Shown in pieces: positions 1 through 9,595 of a stretch of 64,000 bases of DNA. The notes under the pieces are model-generated. The model was given only the letters and a program-made list of their open reading frames with translations, made no database searches and had not been told where the DNA came from. The stretch is from Flectonema sp. DT1601 (taxonomy: Eukaryota > Euglenozoa > Diplonemea > Diplonemida > Diplonemidae): the NCBI GenBank assembly GCA_964019425.1, contig OZ025836.1, positions 434,001-498,000 on the forward strand, given 5' to 3'. A program made the translations under genes and the position numbers. Numbering within the stretch: the first letter of the stretch is position 1; each line of letters opens with the position of its first letter.

Positions 1-555
1 CGGTTTAAAACTGAATTCGAACGTCTCTGGGCTACAGCTGATCCGGAGGCAGATACTTTTAAAACTAACGCTAAAAGTTCTATGTCGAGAGTTGATAAAA
101 CTTCAAGGGTATATTTTCTACCTGATTGGTGTAGAGGTGAAACCAGGAGAGTGAAGGGAAGAATCAACCACGACACAGCTGTGTGTCATTTGCTACAATT
201 CTTTACAGATGCTAAAAGATCAATCTGCCTAGCTGTAAATCACATTGATCAAGATGAAATTTTAAAAGCGATCGCTGGATGTGCTTCTAACGGTATCTCT
301 ATCAGAATAGTAGTGGATTCATCATCAACGATACACAAACGACCATTAGTTGCTTATCGAAAATACCCAAACATGCATGAATCATTCGCAATCATAGACG
401 ATGACTACGTCCTAACTGGATCATTTGCATGGACGATGGCAGCAGCAACTCATAAATTACAAAACTGTGTTGTTCATCAATATCAATCTCTTATGTTTGA
501 TTACAAGGAGCGTTTTAACACACTTTGGAAGGCAAAATTAACCGATCCTGTATAG
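1..555 (+). CDS. Tandem phospholipase-D-like domain protein, 3' part
   Basis: The frame is open from the first base of the window, so the gene starts upstream; Met at 82 need not be the start. The residues at bases 1-45 (…FKTEFERLWA) look like the end of one PLD-like domain, and the sequence ending FDYKERFNTLWKA at the C-terminus is the equivalent end of a second. In the second domain the HKD motif reads HESFAIID followed by DYVLTGSFAWT: His and the later Asp are there but the Lys of HxK is Ser. Known active members (PLD6/Zucchini, cardiolipin synthase type) need that Lys, so this half is probably catalytically weak or structural. Whether the upstream half is intact cannot be seen. Substrate is unknown. 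Confidence 0.7.
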   Translation, partial: RFKTEFERLWATADPEADTFKTNAKSSMSRVDKTSRVYFLPDWCRGETRRVKGRINHDTAVCHLLQFFTDAKRSICLAVNHIDQDEILKAIAGCASNGISIRIVVDSSSTIHKRPLVAYRKYPNMHESFAIIDDDYVLTGSFAWTMAAATHKLQNCVVHQYQSLMFDYKERFNTLWKAKLTDPV

Positions 556-1235
556 GTAATATTTGACTTACTAAATCATAAATACACCACAACCCTTCTG
601 ATGATGATTCCTAATTGAAAGTCTGTTAACACAAAACAGCGGTGAGAAACTTTGCCGCTTGAGTCAGGCGGGACGAGCTGAAATCTTTTTGTTTTACTCC
701 GATTCTACATGTCGGTGAGACAATACGCATGATGTAATGTCCTTGAGAGGAGTTTTTCGCTCCTTTTTTTTAGATGTTGGGGTTCCCCTCCGTTTCCTCT
801 TAGGTTGCCTTTTAAATCGCACTGAAAGGGACCTTATTTGTTATTATTATTATTATTTTTTTTAAATTTTATTTTATCGTCGTTGGGTATGGGAAAAAAA
901 AAAAAAAAAAAAAAAAGCAAAAAACAAATACAAGTTCGATAACAATTTTTTTTTTTTTTTTTTTGTTGTAATATTTCTTCTCATTTTCTCTTCCCCCCTT
1001 TTATTTTTCTTCGTCTTCGTTCGTGGATGATTGGTCTTTTCACTTGGTAACTCAGCTGGATAACGAAATCTTATTTTAGTTTTCAGCCAATCATACATCT
1101 CTCCTTGTTTCTTTGAGAAAGTTGGTGTGTTTTGAAATCCACTAACGCAGTGATTTCAAGCCAGAACTTAACTACTGTTCTCTAACTGTTGCATATGCGT
1201 CAAGTTTCCCTTCCCCTTCTTTTTTTTCTTGACTG

Positions 1236-1272
1236 AGGGGTGACTTAGTCTCTATGGTTGGCTGACTGACTC
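1236..1272. repeat. Dispersed repeat E, copy 1
   Basis: A stretch beginning GGGGTGACTTAGTCTCTATG and ending GGCTGACTGACT is matched at 38965-39000 by GGGTGACTCAGTCTCAATGG… with about 80% identity over about 35 bases. The copy contains a small CAGTC/GACTG self-complementarity. Class unknown. Confidence 0.45.
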
Positions 1273-1819
1273 CTACAACAAACTGATGATGAGAGAATAG
1301 AGGTAAAAAAGTGTTTGTATTTTATAAAACTAAAAAAAAAACAATTGTCTCCTCTTCCCCTTTTATTGTATTGTAGAGTCTTTTACGTTTACCTATTTGG
1401 TTAGCTGTATCATAAACTACTATTATTATTTTTTTTTTCCCGTTGTTAATTTTACCTTTTGATACAGTACACATGTTTATAATGTTATAGATATGCCCAA
1501 GACATTTGAATTTCCCCCCCATCTCCACCTTTCCTCTTTTCCCGTTCCCTTTCCCTCTTCGGTTATGTTTTGTGAGTGTTGAAAAGCGACGATCATTAGC
1601 AGTAAAATCTTGGGGAGGGGGAAAAAAAAAAAATAAGAAGGGAAGAGGAGGGTTTCTCACTAAATTGTGTTAGCAATCTGCGACTTTCATTTTTTGTGTT
1701 AATATTGAAGTGACCCATAGTCTCATTTTTATTTTATATTTTATTTATTTTTTAAAATTCTGGGAAGTCTTTTGCTTTTTCTTTGTCAGCTGAGGAAATC
1801 ACAACAAGACTAGATACAA

Positions 1820-1920
1820 GGCATTGATCCCTACAGCCGAAACTATAAAACACGGTCTTGAGTTCTCCACTGGTGTGGGTCTCCCTGCGGTCATCAGTTC
1901 TAGACTCTGCTCCCCATATA
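1820..1920. repeat. Dispersed repeat D, copy 1
   Basis: Shares CATTGATxxCTxCAGCCGAAA, then (after a variable middle) GGGT…CCCTGCGGTCATCAGTTCT and GACT.TGCT, with copies at 41900-41995 and 44765-44880. No ends or target duplications are clear. It looks like an old SINE or MITE, about 100 bp, with no coding capacity. Confidence 0.5.
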
Positions 1921-2081
1921 AACTAACATGTTTGTCGTAGTCCTGTGAGTGGTAAAGTAATAATACTGCTCTCGAAGCATTTCTTTCTTCTTTGGCACTA
2001 ATTTTTCGAAAGTTTGTAACTACTGTGTAACCGTGAGCAATACTCAAACGTGAAGTATTTTTTTTTTTTTTTTTTTTTTTT

Positions 2082-2211
2082 GCACCACGAAGTCGGAGGA
2101 GAAACTATTCAGATTAAGAGCCGTTATTTATTATGTCATGTTATCTATTTCCCTGTGCGCCAGTAAAACTAGCTGACGATCAACAAACTATATAAAGGCT
2201 TATCTGAATGG
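2082..2211 (+). repeat. Dispersed repeat A, copy 1 (130 bp, complementary ends)
   Basis: Starts after a T tract with a GCACCACGAAGTCGG hairpin remnant, then ATTCAGATTAAGAGCC at 2107-2122, and ends AAGGCTTATCTGAATGG at 2195-2211 before another T tract. The two ATTCAGAT ends are complementary. It is about 97% identical to the inverted copy at 55340-55471, so this pair spread recently. More diverged copies lie at 28786-28905, 39183-39312 and 61815-61933. Confidence 0.8.
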
Positions 2212-2466
2212 TTTTTTTTTTTTTTTGTTTTGCAAGAAAAAAAAAAACAAAAACTTCACGACCATCATGTGGTTAGAGAAACATATTGTTTCCCATACTA
2301 TATTTTAAATATTTTTTTTTTTGTTTTTTTTTTTTTGCATCGACAAAAGTCGGTTTTGTGCGGTTCCAGTTCTATGTCGTTCTTCTTTTTCAGAACTTAT
2401 TCTTAGCGTAGATTCAGTTTTTTAAAGTTTTTTTTAACTATTTTTCATTTCCCCCCTCCATGACAG

Positions 2467-2637
2467 ATGTCTATATTACAACGCACTGGTAAAGTATTTA
2501 CGTCAATCGCAGAGTGTATACCTACACTAACATTACCTTTAGTCAACTGTATCTCGGAACTAATGTTAAATTATCGTTATGTTGTTTATGATACAATACA
2601 TTTGTATTTTACAGTTAACCCCCCCCCCCCTCCATGA
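2467..2637 (+). other. Duplicated gene start giving a 56-codon ORF
   Basis: The bases around the LRR gene start (CCTCCATGACAG then ATGTCTATATTAC, at about 2712-2751) are almost exactly repeated 257 bp upstream at about 2454-2494. The upstream copy opens a 56-residue frame beginning MSILQRTGK, against MSILLRTGTG in the real gene, and then runs into dispersed repeat B (2535-2718). It looks like a start duplicated around a repeat insertion. It could act as an upstream ORF or alternative first exon, but there is no sign that its protein is functional. Confidence 0.55.
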
Positions 2638-2718
2638 AGTACTTGATATTAATTTTGTTTTTCTTTAATATCTAAAGTTGTTACTGTTTTTACATTGTCA
2701 AAGTTTCACCCCCTCCAT
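2535..2718 (+). repeat. Dispersed repeat B, copy 1
   Basis: Left part carries GTTAAATTATCGTTATGTTG and GATACAATACATTTGTATTTT; right part carries TACTTGATATTAATTTTG and TTTTTACATTGTCAAAGTTT followed by CACCCCCTCC. Related copies: 33299-33570, 39005-39110 (left part), 43779-43860 and 43903-44060 (right part), 45008-45068 (left part), 51279-51360 (left part). Its right end supplies the pyrimidine tract immediately before the LRR gene start. Confidence 0.6.
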
Positions 2719-2723
2719 GACAG

Positions 2724-4145
2724 ATGTCTATATTACTACGTACTGGTACAGGTAGAGTTCAATTCCCTGGAAGAGAGATACCGGATTATAGTGATGATGA
2801 TGAAGTAGGAAGTGTAATAACATTAAATTCATTTCTTAAACGAACTGATCACAAGTACAATGATCTCGTGTTGGGTCCAAAACCAACTTTCGTAGATCTT
2901 GTCAAAGAACGAGCAGAGAAACTTCAAATCATACTAACAGAACTGAATGAAACACAACTCAATTCTTACACGTTGACATTTAAGCCTGGATGTGTACTTG
3001 AAGAATTGGACTCTCTCATTGCACGAAAAAGTAAAGAACTTGAAAAACAAAATTCAAATAGCAGATCAACAGCTGGTACGCTTTGCCCTGAATTCATAGA
3101 AGGAACCTGTGAATTGGGTTCTGCCTGTAGTTTGGTTCATTCTCAAGAACTATTATTGTCTTCAATGATTGCTATTATGATGTCAAACACAGATGGGTAC
3201 CTTCGCATAGCAACACCTTTGGGAAAAGAAGCTTTTTTTCAACTCATGCAGCTTCTTGAAACAACACACACGCTGTTGGTGCATACAATTTCATGTGATT
3301 GTTTCAAAATTCTTTGTAAGATAATTTCCACAAGTCAACCTGCGTGTGTCAATACAATAGACTTATCGGGTAATTCTTTAGGGGTTAGAATGCCGACTTC
3401 CCTAAGACGAATGGCAACAAGTTTTCAAACCAACACAAACATAACATCTTTATTATGTGATAGAAACGAACTTGGTCCTAAGGGAATACTAACAATTCTA
3501 CAAGCATTGTCTCAAAATACAGCACTCACGAGCATCTCTCTCCAGGATAATAATTTAAACTGCGAAGGTGAAGCTGCCAGATCAAGGCACATCGTCGATA
3601 TACTAAGTCACAGTTGTATTCAATATCTGTATTTGTCACAGAATCCATTAGGTTTAACTGGAGTACAACTTCTACTAAACCCTTATTTAAATAATAACAA
3701 CTGGATTAAGTCGTTAGATCTTTTTGGATGTAAGATTGGTGATGACGGTATTAATGAATTGATCGAAGGACTAAAAGAAACATCATCACTGACAAACTTA
3801 AACATCGGATGGAATGCTATTGGAGACGCTATAATCGAACTTTCCGAGTGGCTGGCTGAGGATACGAACTCAATCACTCATTTAAACCTTTCTTGCAATC
3901 CAGAAATCTCAAAAACACCTGTCAGACTTGGTGATGTCATTCGATCAAACACCAAACTGGTTAGTCTTGACCTTAGGTGGACCTTTCCTCACGAAGATAC
4001 AATTCAAAGTATCCTTGATGCCTTGTCAGCTAATGGATGCTTGTGCTTTCTTGATGCAAGCAATTGCAATCTAGATCGCAGAGTAACTGAAAAAATAAAA
4101 GAAAAATTGAGAAGAAGAGCAGCGGTAAACAGTAGCCAACAATAA
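2724..4145 (+). CDS. CCCH zinc-finger and leucine-rich-repeat protein
   Basis: Single-exon gene, 473 residues. An N-terminal region of about 115 residues ends in a short CCCH-type finger, C-x7-C-x5-C-x3-H (CPEFIEGTCELGSACSLVH, about residues 121-139). The C-terminal two-thirds are ribonuclease-inhibitor-type leucine-rich repeats (LDLFGCKIGDDGINELIEGL, LNLSCN…, LDLRW…, LDASNCNL), which usually form a protein-binding horseshoe. CCCH fingers mostly bind RNA, so an RNA-linked adaptor role is possible but inferred. The start is preceded directly by …CCATGACAG, which could be a splice acceptor. The stop runs into an A tract. I know of no named family with this pairing. Confidence 0.8.
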   Translation: MSILLRTGTGRVQFPGREIPDYSDDDEVGSVITLNSFLKRTDHKYNDLVLGPKPTFVDLVKERAEKLQIILTELNETQLNSYTLTFKPGCVLEELDSLIARKSKELEKQNSNSRSTAGTLCPEFIEGTCELGSACSLVHSQELLLSSMIAIMMSNTDGYLRIATPLGKEAFFQLMQLLETTHTLLVHTISCDCFKILCKIISTSQPACVNTIDLSGNSLGVRMPTSLRRMATSFQTNTNITSLLCDRNELGPKGILTILQALSQNTALTSISLQDNNLNCEGEAARSRHIVDILSHSCIQYLYLSQNPLGLTGVQLLLNPYLNNNNWIKSLDLFGCKIGDDGINELIEGLKETSSLTNLNIGWNAIGDAIIELSEWLAEDTNSITHLNLSCNPEISKTPVRLGDVIRSNTKLVSLDLRWTFPHEDTIQSILDALSANGCLCFLDASNCNLDRRVTEKIKEKLRRRAAVNSSQQ

Positions 4146-4373
4146 AAAAAAAAAAATATTTTTACACCTCCAGAGAAGACTTATTTGTAAATTGAAAGAA
4201 AAAACCAAATTTTTAATTAAAACCGATCAACGTAATTGAACTGATGTTTCCATCACGTTTTCTTTATTATATTGTTGTTGGTCAGTTTGTTGTTCTTCTT
4301 CACTGTTTCTATTTCATTAATTTCGTTCTCCAGGATCGTCCCCCTCTCCATATCGAGTGAGGTTAAAAAAATC

Positions 4374-7077
4374 ATGTCTCAGTATGTTGATTCTAAGTCA
4401 ATATCTTTGGCTTCATTGTCTCAGGATCATTTTTGGAAAGATGTTGAAAAAAAAATAATAATCAATGACAACGTTACTAACGAACGTGAGCAGTGTAGAC
4501 GTTTGATGAATCACTGTTTTAAAGAAGGTTTTTTAGTAAGAGACCCTGTTGGTGCCACGTTGCTTCACTGGTCGTTATTGCAACTAGAAGTGAGATCCGA
4601 CTTGCCGAAATTTCTGATAGAGGAGCTAGACATTAAATACATCAATCTAACGTACAGCAGATACGATGATGACGTTCATTACGAGTGTGATTCAGATTAT
4701 GTGAGAAGACCTCGAAAAAAGAATGAATTACAATATCATGATTTACTCTTTGACGGAGAATCTGCAGTCCATCTCGCGATTGCACTGAAAGCCACAGAAA
4801 TACTAAACCTGCTGATAGAAAGAAAAGCATCTCTAACAGAACGCGCGTTTGGATCTTTTTTTGCCCCAGGAGGAAAGTTCTATTTCGGTGAGCTACCCTT
4901 GTCTTTTGCTGTCTGCACAGACAACTACGAAGCAGCTGAAATACTGCTGAAGGAAAATCCAATGCTGTTGTACCAAAGAGACACGTTTGGAAACACTGCA
5001 TTTCACATTGCTGTGATAAGATCAAAAATGGGGTTTTATGATTGGCTGGTTGATATTTATAGGCAGGGAAGACTGAAGGGTATGCCAAAAATTGGTGCAG
5101 CTGAAGAAGAAATAAAAAACGATACCGAAGACGGTGATGAACCACCTCAAATTATTGCAGAAGTTGAAATTGCAGAGTACCGCGGACTCATGGGATTAAC
5201 ACCTCTTAGTCTTGCTGCGTTACATGAACCTGAAAGTCGAGCGACTGGTTCAAATGTTCGCAGCACGGCATTTGAAAACTCTTTATACAGTCACATTCAA
5301 GAATCAACAAAACGTGAATTCTGGTCATGGATGGGCATCTCGTGTCGAAGTTATAACTTAGAGCAGATTGACACTCAAAATAGATCTGGTTTTGTACCTC
5401 TTTTGTACTTAACCTATCAATTTAAACTTCATCATCTCGCTCATGAACCTGTTATGACTCTGTTGATGGATGAGAAATGGAAAAGTATAAAAGTTCCATA
5501 CCACGCATCAATAGTCATGCATGTGTTGTACATGGGATTGTTGACGGTTTTGGTCATAAAATCTCATCCAACTGGAGAGATAAAAACACCTCTTGGCGAG
5601 GCTGGGTTGATATTTTCATGTTTGTTTTTGTTTACGTCTGTTGTTGATTTCATATTGGGTGTTTATGATTTAAGAAAATATTTGAACAGATCTCCAGAAC
5701 CACTTCCGAACGACTCAGCAAAGTACCCACCAAAAGCATGGGAGACATACTGTGGATTGGATCGGAGAACTGTTTCATCGTCGTATTCGGTTCTTACTTT
5801 ATTAAGAGCTAGTGTTCCACTTGATATTTTTGATTTCATAGCAGTGACGGGGAATCTGCTGTTCGTTATTGCGTACTGCTATAGAGAAGATGCTCCTCTT
5901 TCAATTAGTTTGGAACAATCATTGTTAGGTTTGAATAACACAACTTCAGTATCAATGACCTCTGTTCCAGATTTGCCTATTCCAGATGTGCCTGTCTCAT
6001 TGGTGTTGCTGGGATTTGCTGCAATGTGTGCATGGCTGTCAGTACTTCGATTCTCTGCGGCTCATGAGCGTACTGGTATGTTCTTATGATACTATTATTA
6101 TTAAAAAAAAAAAAAAAAATGTACTTTTCTCTGATTAGCTCAAATTGTAATCAACACCACCAACAGGTATGTTAGTCCAAGTCGTGTTGTCAACAATCGG
6201 TAGAGACTTGTTACCATTTATTATCGTATTTTCGTTGTTTTTGATGGCAACAGCTTCGTCTGTTTTTACTTTACAAAAAGATCATTCGCTGTTATATTCA
6301 ATCGATGCTTTGATCCGTCTTGCTCTTGGAATCTACGAACACGAATCGTACCAACCAGTTGGTCACAGTGGTTTCGCTGAAGATCTTAGTTACGTTCTGA
6401 TGGTGGCGTTTGCTGTTGTTTGTGGGTTGTTGTTGATTAACTTACTCATTGCGACTTTTACTTCTACCTATGAAAATATTGAAGATAGTGCAAGGGAAAG
6501 TTGGTTAATTCAAATGGGACATAATATACTTTTGATTGAGAGAAGGTTGTCATTGTTCTCGTTTTATAGAAATAAATTGAGAATGAATCACGATACTGGT
6601 GACAAGGCAGTTGTGGTGTTTATTTCAGAACCGACTGAAGGAAAACGAAATGCAAGCAAGACAGCAAAGAGGACGAGTATGTTGAGAGTTGAAGAAAGTC
6701 AACCTACTCTTACTGTCGATAGACCAGAACAGAGTATCTCCTCAAGTGTTGGTAATCCACTGATACGAAAGGACAATGAACAACAACCACAAACACCTGA
6801 TAAAAAGAAATCTTCACGTAAACGTCGCAAGAAGAAGAAACCCGAATCCGCATCACCCGCGCCAACGCCATCTGTCGAATCGGTACTGCCTCCTAATTCA
6901 GTGCAATCTATTCCTGAAACTGAGCAGCCTTCTGACTCCAAACAACATAAATTCAAATGTGAATGCGGTATGCCCGTCACATTCAATACTCCAGTGTTTC
7001 CTCTTCGAGTTACGTGTCCTGAATGTAACAAAAAATATCGATTCACGTCACCTGATGACGTGTTACACCCCGAATAA
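4374..7077 (+). CDS. TRPV-like ankyrin cation channel with C-terminal zinc ribbon
   Basis: Two exons, 4374-6075 and 6167-7077, with a 91-nt intron (GTATGT…CCAACAG); 870 residues. Ankyrin repeats occupy about residues 125-245, including the TRPV-typical FYFGELPLSFAVCT. S1-S4 lie at about 375-560. Exon 2 carries S5 (from about 568), a pore helix with LGIYEHE (about 611-630) and S6 LLINLLIATFTSTYENI (about 640-672), a classic TRP S6 end. The tail is basic, then has a four-Cys zinc ribbon C-x-C…C-x2-C at about 832-862. The Met at 4272 would add a hydrophobic leader that TRPV proteins lack, and a possible acceptor (CTCCAG) ends at 4333, so I prefer Met 4374. Known relatives are plasma-membrane Ca2+-permeable sensors; the stimulus here is unknown. 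Confidence 0.85.
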
Positions 7078-7674
7078 GAACAATTTCATCAAGTATGTAG
7101 AAAGAGGAATATTAAAGTTACTATTTAGGGTTCGAAGCTGCTTCTGTTTTAATGTTTTGTTTTGTTTTGTTTTATTTTGTTCAGGTCATTTCTTTTCGCC
7201 GAAAGGCGGGAGTAGACGCGGAAAATCCGCGTTTACCTTACCAGTGAGGTGCTGTGGGAGTTGGTCTTAGATAACTTTTCAGCCTTCATCCCCAGAGTGA
7301 TTAGATCTAAACAGCACTCTTGATGGGTTTACTTACGAGTAAGAAACGAATAGCTAGCCCCTCCTTCCTATGGGGATCTTTGCGATGTCTTACAAAGCAA
7401 CTGTTTCAAGTTGCTTTATATTTGACATGAGGCACTCAGCTTCGAATCCTCATATTCGACAACTCGTATATGATTTTATCGATACCGAGTTGCTTTATAT
7501 TTAATTACAACGTCATCAAGTTTACCCTCCTTCAACTCTGATTTCTCTTTTGGATATTTCTACTAAGCATTGTCTTGTCCATTTTATTACTCTTTGAGAG
7601 AGTCATGTTATGAGAGTACATCTGTTAAGTTACATCATCTCTAACAGCAACATCTTATACATAAGAAGGTTAAT
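7078..7674. other. Intergenic region with strong hairpins and a repeated heptamer-rich segment
   Basis: Apart from the structured segment at 7197-7330, the region holds two copies of AGTTGCTTTATATTT (near 7412 and 7489) and a tract resembling the hAT-MITE interior (CTATGGGGATCTTTG near 7369). The actin gene probably starts its mRNA near 7646, after CTCTAACAG. Confidence 0.5.
7197..7330. ncRNA. Possible structured RNA with three stems
   Basis: Read on the + strand: CGCC-GAAA-GGCG (7197-7208, a GNRA tetraloop hairpin); GTAGACGCGGA-AAA-TCCGCGTTTAC (7212-7236, 11 pairs with one G-U); then GTGCTGT…ACAGCAC with an inner TTAGAT…ATCTAA. Such a run of stable stems in AT-rich intergenic DNA is unlikely by chance. 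It could be a snoRNA-like or other Pol II/III RNA, or a fold-back repeat. I recognise no known family, and the outer boundaries are guessed. Confidence 0.4.
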
Positions 7675-8906
7675 ATGTCTAATTGGATTGATCAACCAGC
7701 AGTCGTACTCGACAATGGAACAGGAATGGTAAAATGTGGATTCGCAGGTGAGGATTCACCAAGTGTTGTGTTTCCCGCATTAGTTGGTCGACAGATCAGA
7801 GGAGACGATGTACTCGTTGGTGATGCAGCAGCTAATCAACGAGGTTATAAATTAAAATATCCAATAGTAAATGGTATCGTTGAAGACTGGGATGGAATGG
7901 AACTTATTTGGCGTGAAGCATGGAAACAACTCGACTGTCCAACAGATGAAAGACCAGTTCTACTGACTGAAGCACCACTGAATCCAAAAGAGAATCGTGA
8001 AAAGATGGCTGAAGTTCTATTCGAAAATTTTAACGTCCCGGCTCTGAATGTTCAGATTCAGGCTGTTCTCACTTTATTCAGCGCCGGTACAAATGACGGT
8101 TTAGTTGTCGATTCTGGTGATGGAGTGACTCATATTGTCCCGGTATACGACAGCAGAGTTACAAAATCAACCGTCTGTCGTTCTGAGTTAGCAGGAAGAG
8201 GTTTGTTTTCATTTATTACAACCGGTTTCCTTAATAGTAAGGAACCCTTATGAAATTTTATTATTGTAAACTAAATTACACCACAGCATTGACTCACTTT
8301 TTAGGAGAAGTTCTTTCTCACAATACCGACGTCGACTTCTCAAAATCATATCACAACGAGTGGTTAAAGACAATAAAAGAAAAACATTGCTACCTTGAAA
8401 TGGATTTTGAAGCGGCTGAAGAAAAATATGACGACGAAAACGACGATATTGCATACACTCTACCAGATGGAAATGAAATAAAACTTGGCAGAGAGAGATA
8501 CCAAGTCCCAGAAGCGTTGTTTTGTCCTGAATTAATGGAATCGGATGACAAACCTATTCATGATCTGATCCAGGAAGCTATTTGGAATTGTGGTGTTGAC
8601 TGTCGAATGCCTCTAATCAGTAATATTGTTCTCTCCGGAGGTACTACTTTATTCCCCGGAATGGAAGATAGGCTGCTACATGAGTTGAAAAACCATCCGA
8701 AAATAACACCAAAAGGAAAAGAGATGTGCAAAATTATATCTGACAGTTCTGACGAGGGAAGAGGTATTCGAAAGTATTCAGTCTGGATGGGAGCATCCAT
8801 CTTAGGTGGACTTAGCAGTCTGAGTGAAAGATGGATCACAAAGTCTGACTATGAAGAACAAGGACCAACTTGTTTACATACTATGTGTGATTCTCTTTCT
8901 TACTGA
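7675..8906 (+). CDS. Divergent actin-family protein with shortened D-loop
   Basis: Exons 7675-8200 and 8287-8906, intron of 86 nt (GTTTGT…ACCACAG); 381 residues. This acceptor restores AGRALTHFL, matching actin's AGRDLTDYLMKIL; a later AG at 8304 would delete it. Phosphate-binding loops are DNGTGMVKCGFAGE and DSGDGVTH, and the end RKYSVWMGASILGGLSSLSERWITKSDYEEQGP follows actin, rather than Arp2 or Arp3. Between VGR and VGD there are 8 residues (QIRGDDVL) where actin has 16, so the DNase-I-binding loop used for filament contacts is largely missing. The C-terminus is also longer (CDSLSY). It may polymerise poorly or act as a capping or specialised actin. A more conventional actin is expected elsewhere in the genome. 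Confidence 0.85.
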
Positions 8907-9015
8907 GTAATTGCCTTTCTCTGTTAGATCAAAATTGCCTTATTATGTTACTGTTTCGTGATTTAGTTTTGGATGTCGTTTTTTTTTTTTTTTCTTTTGT
9001 ACTTCAGCAATTACG

Positions 9016-9169
9016 CTAGGAAGCAGTGTATTTTCTATGGGAATTTTTGGCCTAAACGAAAAAAAAGAATTCTTGAAAAGTGCCCATGGGGATTTCCCTT
9101 TACCTATAGTGGGAAAAATTCATAACCTTGGACGATGTATAGGGACTCCAAAAATACACTGCTAGGAAG
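9016..9169. mobile_element. hAT-type MITE with 8-bp target duplication
   Basis: The element spans 9024-9161 (138 bp). It has terminal inverted repeats CAGTGTATTTT…AAAATACACTG and is flanked by a perfect 8-bp direct repeat CTAGGAAG at 9016-9023 and 9162-9169. CAGTG ends plus an 8-bp duplication are diagnostic of the hAT superfamily. It is non-coding and must be moved by a transposase elsewhere. A shorter, internally deleted relative lies at 42546-42587. The rest of 8907-9595 is A/T homopolymer. Confidence 0.85.
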
Positions 9170-9595
9170 ACAAAAAGAAATAAGAAAGCGAATTTCTTTT
9201 TTGTGCTGCAGGCAAAACGAAAAAAAAAAAAAAAAAAAAAAAACAAACTGCCTTTCTAAGGGCTGTAATAATACTCTCGTCAGTTATCGTAAGAACATAC
9301 TCCTGGAAGGAAATTAAGCAACCAAAAAAAACGAGAACGAGTTTGTTCTTTTATTTTTTTTTGTTTTGTTTTTTTTGCTGTTTTTCTTTTTTTTTTAGAA
9401 TTTAGAGCAGAGAAAATACCGTAGTGACAACAACAGACAAAAAAAACGACACAAAAAAAAAAAAAAAACTGAATAAAAAGACTGAACCTCCCGGGTATTT
9501 TAGTTAACTCGGTGATCTTTATTACTAAAATTCAACTTTTATTCAATTTTTTTTTTTATTTATTTTCCATATTACAGATCCACTTAAACATTTTA

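Larger units (their letters stand above)
556..2081. other. Gene-free stretch with repeat remnants
   Basis: About 1.5 kb with long A and T homopolymers (around 894-916, 949-964 and 2059-2081) and no ORF that looks coding. It holds one copy each of two dispersed repeats, described separately (1236-1272 and 1820-1920). ORFs on the minus strand here are low-complexity Lys/Phe translations of homopolymers and I do not treat them as genes. Confidence 0.6.

Noticed and set aside
874-1660. Minus-strand Lys/Phe-rich ORFs
   Set aside because: Translations of A and T homopolymers without domain or codon evidence.
7425-7460. CTTCGAATCC near 7441 as a tRNA B box
   Set aside because: No matching A box, acceptor stem or anticodon arm can be drawn around it.
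8250-8286. Met at 8250 as start of a separate actin C-terminal gene
   Set aside because: These bases lie in the actin intron; splicing at 8200/8287 restores a continuous actin fold.
7675-8906. Calling the actin-family gene Arp2
   Set aside because: DSGDGVTH and the N-terminal half are shared by both, but the C-terminal RKYSVWMGASILGGLSSLSERW follows actin, and Arp2-specific insertions are missing.
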